From NCBI GenBank assembly GCA_946480995.1, contig CAMLMF010000128.1, positions 1-6,974 on the forward strand: DNA of 6,974 nt, given 5' to 3'. Below the pieces are notes generated by a model. That model had not been told where the DNA came from. It was given only the letters and a program-made list of their open reading frames with translations, and searched no databases. Positions 4,973 through 6,974 of this stretch are shown here, in pieces. How positions within the stretch are numbered: the stretch's first letter is position 1; the number at the start of each line of letters is the position of its first letter. The position numbers were made by a program, and so were the translations under genes. The stretch is from an uncultured Bdellovibrio sp. Its GTDB lineage: Bacteria > Bdellovibrionota > Bdellovibrionia > Bdellovibrionales > Bdellovibrionaceae.

Positions 4973-6218
4973 AACCTCGATACCGAACTTCAGTGCTCTT
5001 AAGAATATCCTGAATCTTTTGACGACACTCTTCTTCACTCTGGCCAACGGAAAAAATCTGCGGGGCGGGCTGTATACTATTCTGCGCGACTGGAACCTTA
5101 TATCCCGGCACCAGATGATCCAAGTATGCTAGAAGGACAGAAGGGCTTTGAACAACGGGAGCCTTGAAAAAATCCACCGTACGGTCGGCTTCAAGATAGT
5201 ACGGCGTTTTCAAATAAAAAGGTGCCGTCAGTTTAAATTCAGCATCTTTCCCTTGGAAAAAGGACAGAACTTGGTGCGCAAAATCCGGCATCATAATCTT
5301 GTGCAGATATGACCAGATCCCCGCCACACGAAGATTTATGTCGAACAGATACAGCGATCCGTTATGAACTGCGAACTGCAAGTTCGCCACCATATGTTCA
5401 CAGCCACTTTTACTAAAAAATGAAATGAATTTTTCTATTTGCTTCGTGATATCTTCTGACAAATTCACAGCCGTCTTGCTTTCGACAATATGCAATTCAT
5501 CCGGATGCGTGAAGAACTCTCCAACCAAGAACACTTTGTAAGATCCTGACTTCGCGAAAGCCACATGGACATCAAGGTATTTCTCTGCCTCAATGAACTC
5601 TTGAACCACACTTTGATAGCGCTCATTCTGTTGATTATTTACAATCAAAGCCTGAAGCTGCTGTGTATCTTTCAAATAGTGTGAAAGCATTTCCTTGTTG
5701 CGAAAAACCCTGTAATCCCAATCGTGCTTCTTCAAGGTTCCTGTTGATACGTTTGCCTTCACGACCAGAGGAATGCCCTCGGGGATAGCATCGAAAGTGG
5801 CGGTACTATCCACAAGCCATGTTCGTGGTGTACCCAAACCGCGGGCCTCTAAGTATTTTGCCAAAGATGCCTTGGCCCCAAGGTGTCGAGCACTTGCAAC
5901 ACTTAAAAAAGAAGTACCCAGAGTTTCGGCAACTGGAGCCAGAAGAAGAGAGGCATAGTCAAAGGTCGGCAGAATAAACGACACTTGGCCTTTATATTTT
6001 TTTAACTTTTCAGTTAGAACCTGTTCACTGACCAAAGGATCAAGAATAAAAATGTCCTCGTTCCAAGAAAGGCGCGCGTCCGGGGCAACGCGAATGACCT
6101 TATAACCCAACTTCTTTGCCGCCTCTGAAAAAACCCACCCTTTATGGACCGACATCCACGTCGAACTATCGGCAACTAAAATGTATTTTTCATGGGAGTC
6201 ATTTTTCAAGGGCGACAT
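4971..6218 (-). CDS. ATP-grasp domain protein, probable carboxylate-amine ligase
   Basis: A 415-residue cytoplasmic protein with the layout of stand-alone ATP-grasp ligases, which form an acyl phosphate from a carboxylate and couple it to an amine. An N-terminal alpha/beta preATP-grasp region (about 1-110) starts with the strand KYILVADSS and includes LPTFDYASLLLAPVAE (83-98). The ATP-grasp fold follows: KASLAKYLEARGLGTPRTWLV (116-136, with Lys116 and Pro131), LVVKAN (151-156) with the ATP-binding Lys154, a flexible loop VSTGTLKKHD, the hinge strand QEFIEAEKYLDVHV (206-219) with Glu207 and Glu210, and the Mg-binding end DINLRVAG (293-300), equivalent to EINPRxxG. About 115 more residues form a C-terminal domain rich in Pro and Val. 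No strong Shine-Dalgarno precedes the ATG (AGCGA is the nearest), so coupling to the desaturase gene, 14 bases upstream, may matter. Family is firm; substrates are unknown. Peptide ligase, amino-acid ligase or sugar carboxylase-like roles are open. Confidence 0.87.
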   Translation of the reverse strand: MSPLKNDSHEKYILVADSSTWMSVHKGWVFSEAAKKLGYKVIRVAPDARLSWNEDIFILDPLVSEQVLTEKLKKYKGQVSFILPTFDYASLLLAPVAETLGTSFLSVASARHLGAKASLAKYLEARGLGTPRTWLVDSTATFDAIPEGIPLVVKANVSTGTLKKHDWDYRVFRNKEMLSHYLKDTQQLQALIVNNQQNERYQSVVQEFIEAEKYLDVHVAFAKSGSYKVFLVGEFFTHPDELHIVESKTAVNLSEDITKQIEKFISFFSKSGCEHMVANLQFAVHNGSLYLFDINLRVAGIWSYLHKIMMPDFAHQVLSFFQGKDAEFKLTAPFYLKTPYYLEADRTVDFFKAPVVQSPSVLLAYLDHLVPGYKVPVAQNSIQPAPQIFSVGQSEEECRQKIQDILKSTEVRYRG

Positions 6219-6232
6219 CGTTTCGCTATATA

Positions 6233-6974
6233 TTATTCAAGAATTCTGCTTAATAAAGTTTTAGATCCAAAAAAGTATCCATCATTGTATTCAGAATGTT
6301 TAGAAAACTCTTCGTTCTTACGCAGGTACTCAGAAACTTTTTTTAAACGATAAGCTGGCAAAAACGGATACAGATGGTGAGTCAGGTGGTATCCACCATG
6401 ATGTGGGATGAACACTTGGCTCAACAGACTCGCTTCGACATCGCGGCTAGAGGTAAGCTCTGACTTGTAGGAAAGCGCAAAGTGCTCTGCAATACTGCGT
6501 ACCAAAAAAATGAATGGCACAATAAGCCACAGCGGTAAAATCCAATAAAGAAGATATTCCGAGATCCAACCGAAGTAAATGAGCACCCCGAACTGGCTCA
6601 CATAAAAGGCCCAGCTTAGAATTTTTCTTTTTGCAGGAATTTTTGTTGAGGTGAGCATATTCCAAACACGAATCACCCGACCCTTAGGAAACTCAAAGAA
6701 TACTTCCTTGATGAAGAATCCCAACAAAGATGGAATACGTTTTGGGAACACCCAACCCTTGTCAGATTTCCTGGCCCAATCAGGATCTTTTTCAGAATTT
6801 AGGTTCTGATGATGCGTTAAGTGATTCCAGCGATAGCCCTGAAAGTTAATCATCAAAGGCAAACTGCAGAATACTTCTGCCAGAAAGTCGTTCCATTTTT
6901 TATTGCTGTGTAAGTGCCCGTGAACAGCTTCATGAATCAACATCATCAGTCCATGTTGTCGCCCCGCAATTATC
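6233..6974 (-). CDS. Fatty acid desaturase family membrane enzyme, N-terminus missing
   Basis: The gene is open to the right edge, so its start and the first membrane helices are outside the window. The visible 246 residues begin IIAGRQHGL and run directly into the first histidine box HEAVHGH. Numbering from the Met codon at 6944-6946, box one is 5-11, box two HLTHH 42-46, a conserved RSIAEH 150-155, and box three HLTHH 187-191. These histidines bind the di-iron centre of membrane fatty acid desaturases, which introduce double bonds using O2 and an electron donor. Hydrophobic segments at about 110-129 and 131-149 lie between boxes two and three, and the tail after box three is charged and cytoplasmic. 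The RQHG motif just before that Met is conserved in such enzymes, so Met1 of the window frame is not the true start. First visible gene of the five-gene operon; its promoter is not in view. Acyl substrate unknown. Confidence 0.92.
   Translation of the reverse strand, partial: IIAGRQHGLMMLIHEAVHGHLHSNKKWNDFLAEVFCSLPLMINFQGYRWNHLTHHQNLNSEKDPDWARKSDKGWVFPKRIPSLLGFFIKEVFFEFPKGRVIRVWNMLTSTKIPAKRKILSWAFYVSQFGVLIYFGWISEYLLYWILPLWLIVPFIFLVRSIAEHFALSYKSELTSSRDVEASLLSQVFIPHHGGYHLTHHLYPFLPAYRLKKVSEYLRKNEEFSKHSEYNDGYFFGSKTLLSRILE

Noticed and set aside
5773..5958. 61-codon open frame on the plus strand
   Set aside because: Antisense to the ATP-grasp gene; no motif or start signal.
6219..6240. AT-rich run TAATATATAG before the ATP-grasp gene as an internal promoter
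   Set aside because: It is only a few bases from the ATG, too close for a transcript that would include the start codon, and it overlaps the desaturase stop region.
6447..6665. 72-codon open frame on the minus strand
   Set aside because: Out of frame within the desaturase gene, whose own frame carries all the histidine boxes.
6944..6946. ATG as the true start of the desaturase
   Set aside because: The frame stays open upstream to the window edge and encodes RQHG directly before the first histidine box, a conserved part of such enzymes; the first membrane helices must also lie upstream.

Overview
The window is a gene-dense stretch of about 7 kb from a bacterium. By eye its base composition is moderately AT-rich. 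Its eight genes use ordinary bacterial start and Shine-Dalgarno signals, with tight or overlapping junctions. A twin-arginine export signal, a UDP-glucose dehydrogenase operon and two histidine-box membrane oxygenases fit a Gram-negative, probably a proteobacterium or a Bdellovibrionota-like lineage. The lineage is a guess from general style. Nothing here proves it, and there is no rRNA, tRNA, insertion sequence, CRISPR array or phage gene. No gene-free stretch exceeds 50 bases.

Left part (1-1410, minus strand): a two-gene nucleotide-sugar unit. UDP-glucose 6-dehydrogenase (118-1410, TTG start) overlaps by four bases (ATGA) the start of an NAD-dependent sugar epimerase/decarboxylase of the extended SDR type, of which only the first 40 codons are in the window. 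Together they would make UDP-glucuronate and a derivative such as UDP-xylose or UDP-galacturonate for surface polysaccharide.

Centre (1411-2312): a 44-base divergent promoter region carries a 14-base perfect palindrome that reads as a TATAAT -10 box on both strands. To the right it drives a sterol-desaturase/fatty-acid-hydroxylase family membrane protein (1455-2312), apparently as a leaderless mRNA. To the left it drives the dehydrogenase with a short leader holding a strong Shine-Dalgarno. The hydroxylase gene ends tail to tail with, and overlaps by 8 bases, the last gene of the right-hand operon.

Right part (2305-6974, minus strand): five genes that look like one operon, in transcription order: a fatty-acid-desaturase family membrane enzyme (5' end outside the window), an ATP-grasp ligase-like protein, an asparagine-synthase-like ATP pyrophosphatase lacking the glutaminase domain, an unrecognised 162-residue protein, and a HisC-like PLP aminotransferase with a Tat signal peptide. 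Junctions are +14, +8, -14 and +14 bases. Two carboxylate-activating ATP enzymes beside a lipid desaturase and a probably exported aminotransferase suggest a small, uncharacterised biosynthetic or tailoring pathway, perhaps of an amidated lipid, peptide or sugar. That role is inference: each family is recognisable, the combined product is not. This five-gene set is the best candidate for something undescribed in the window.
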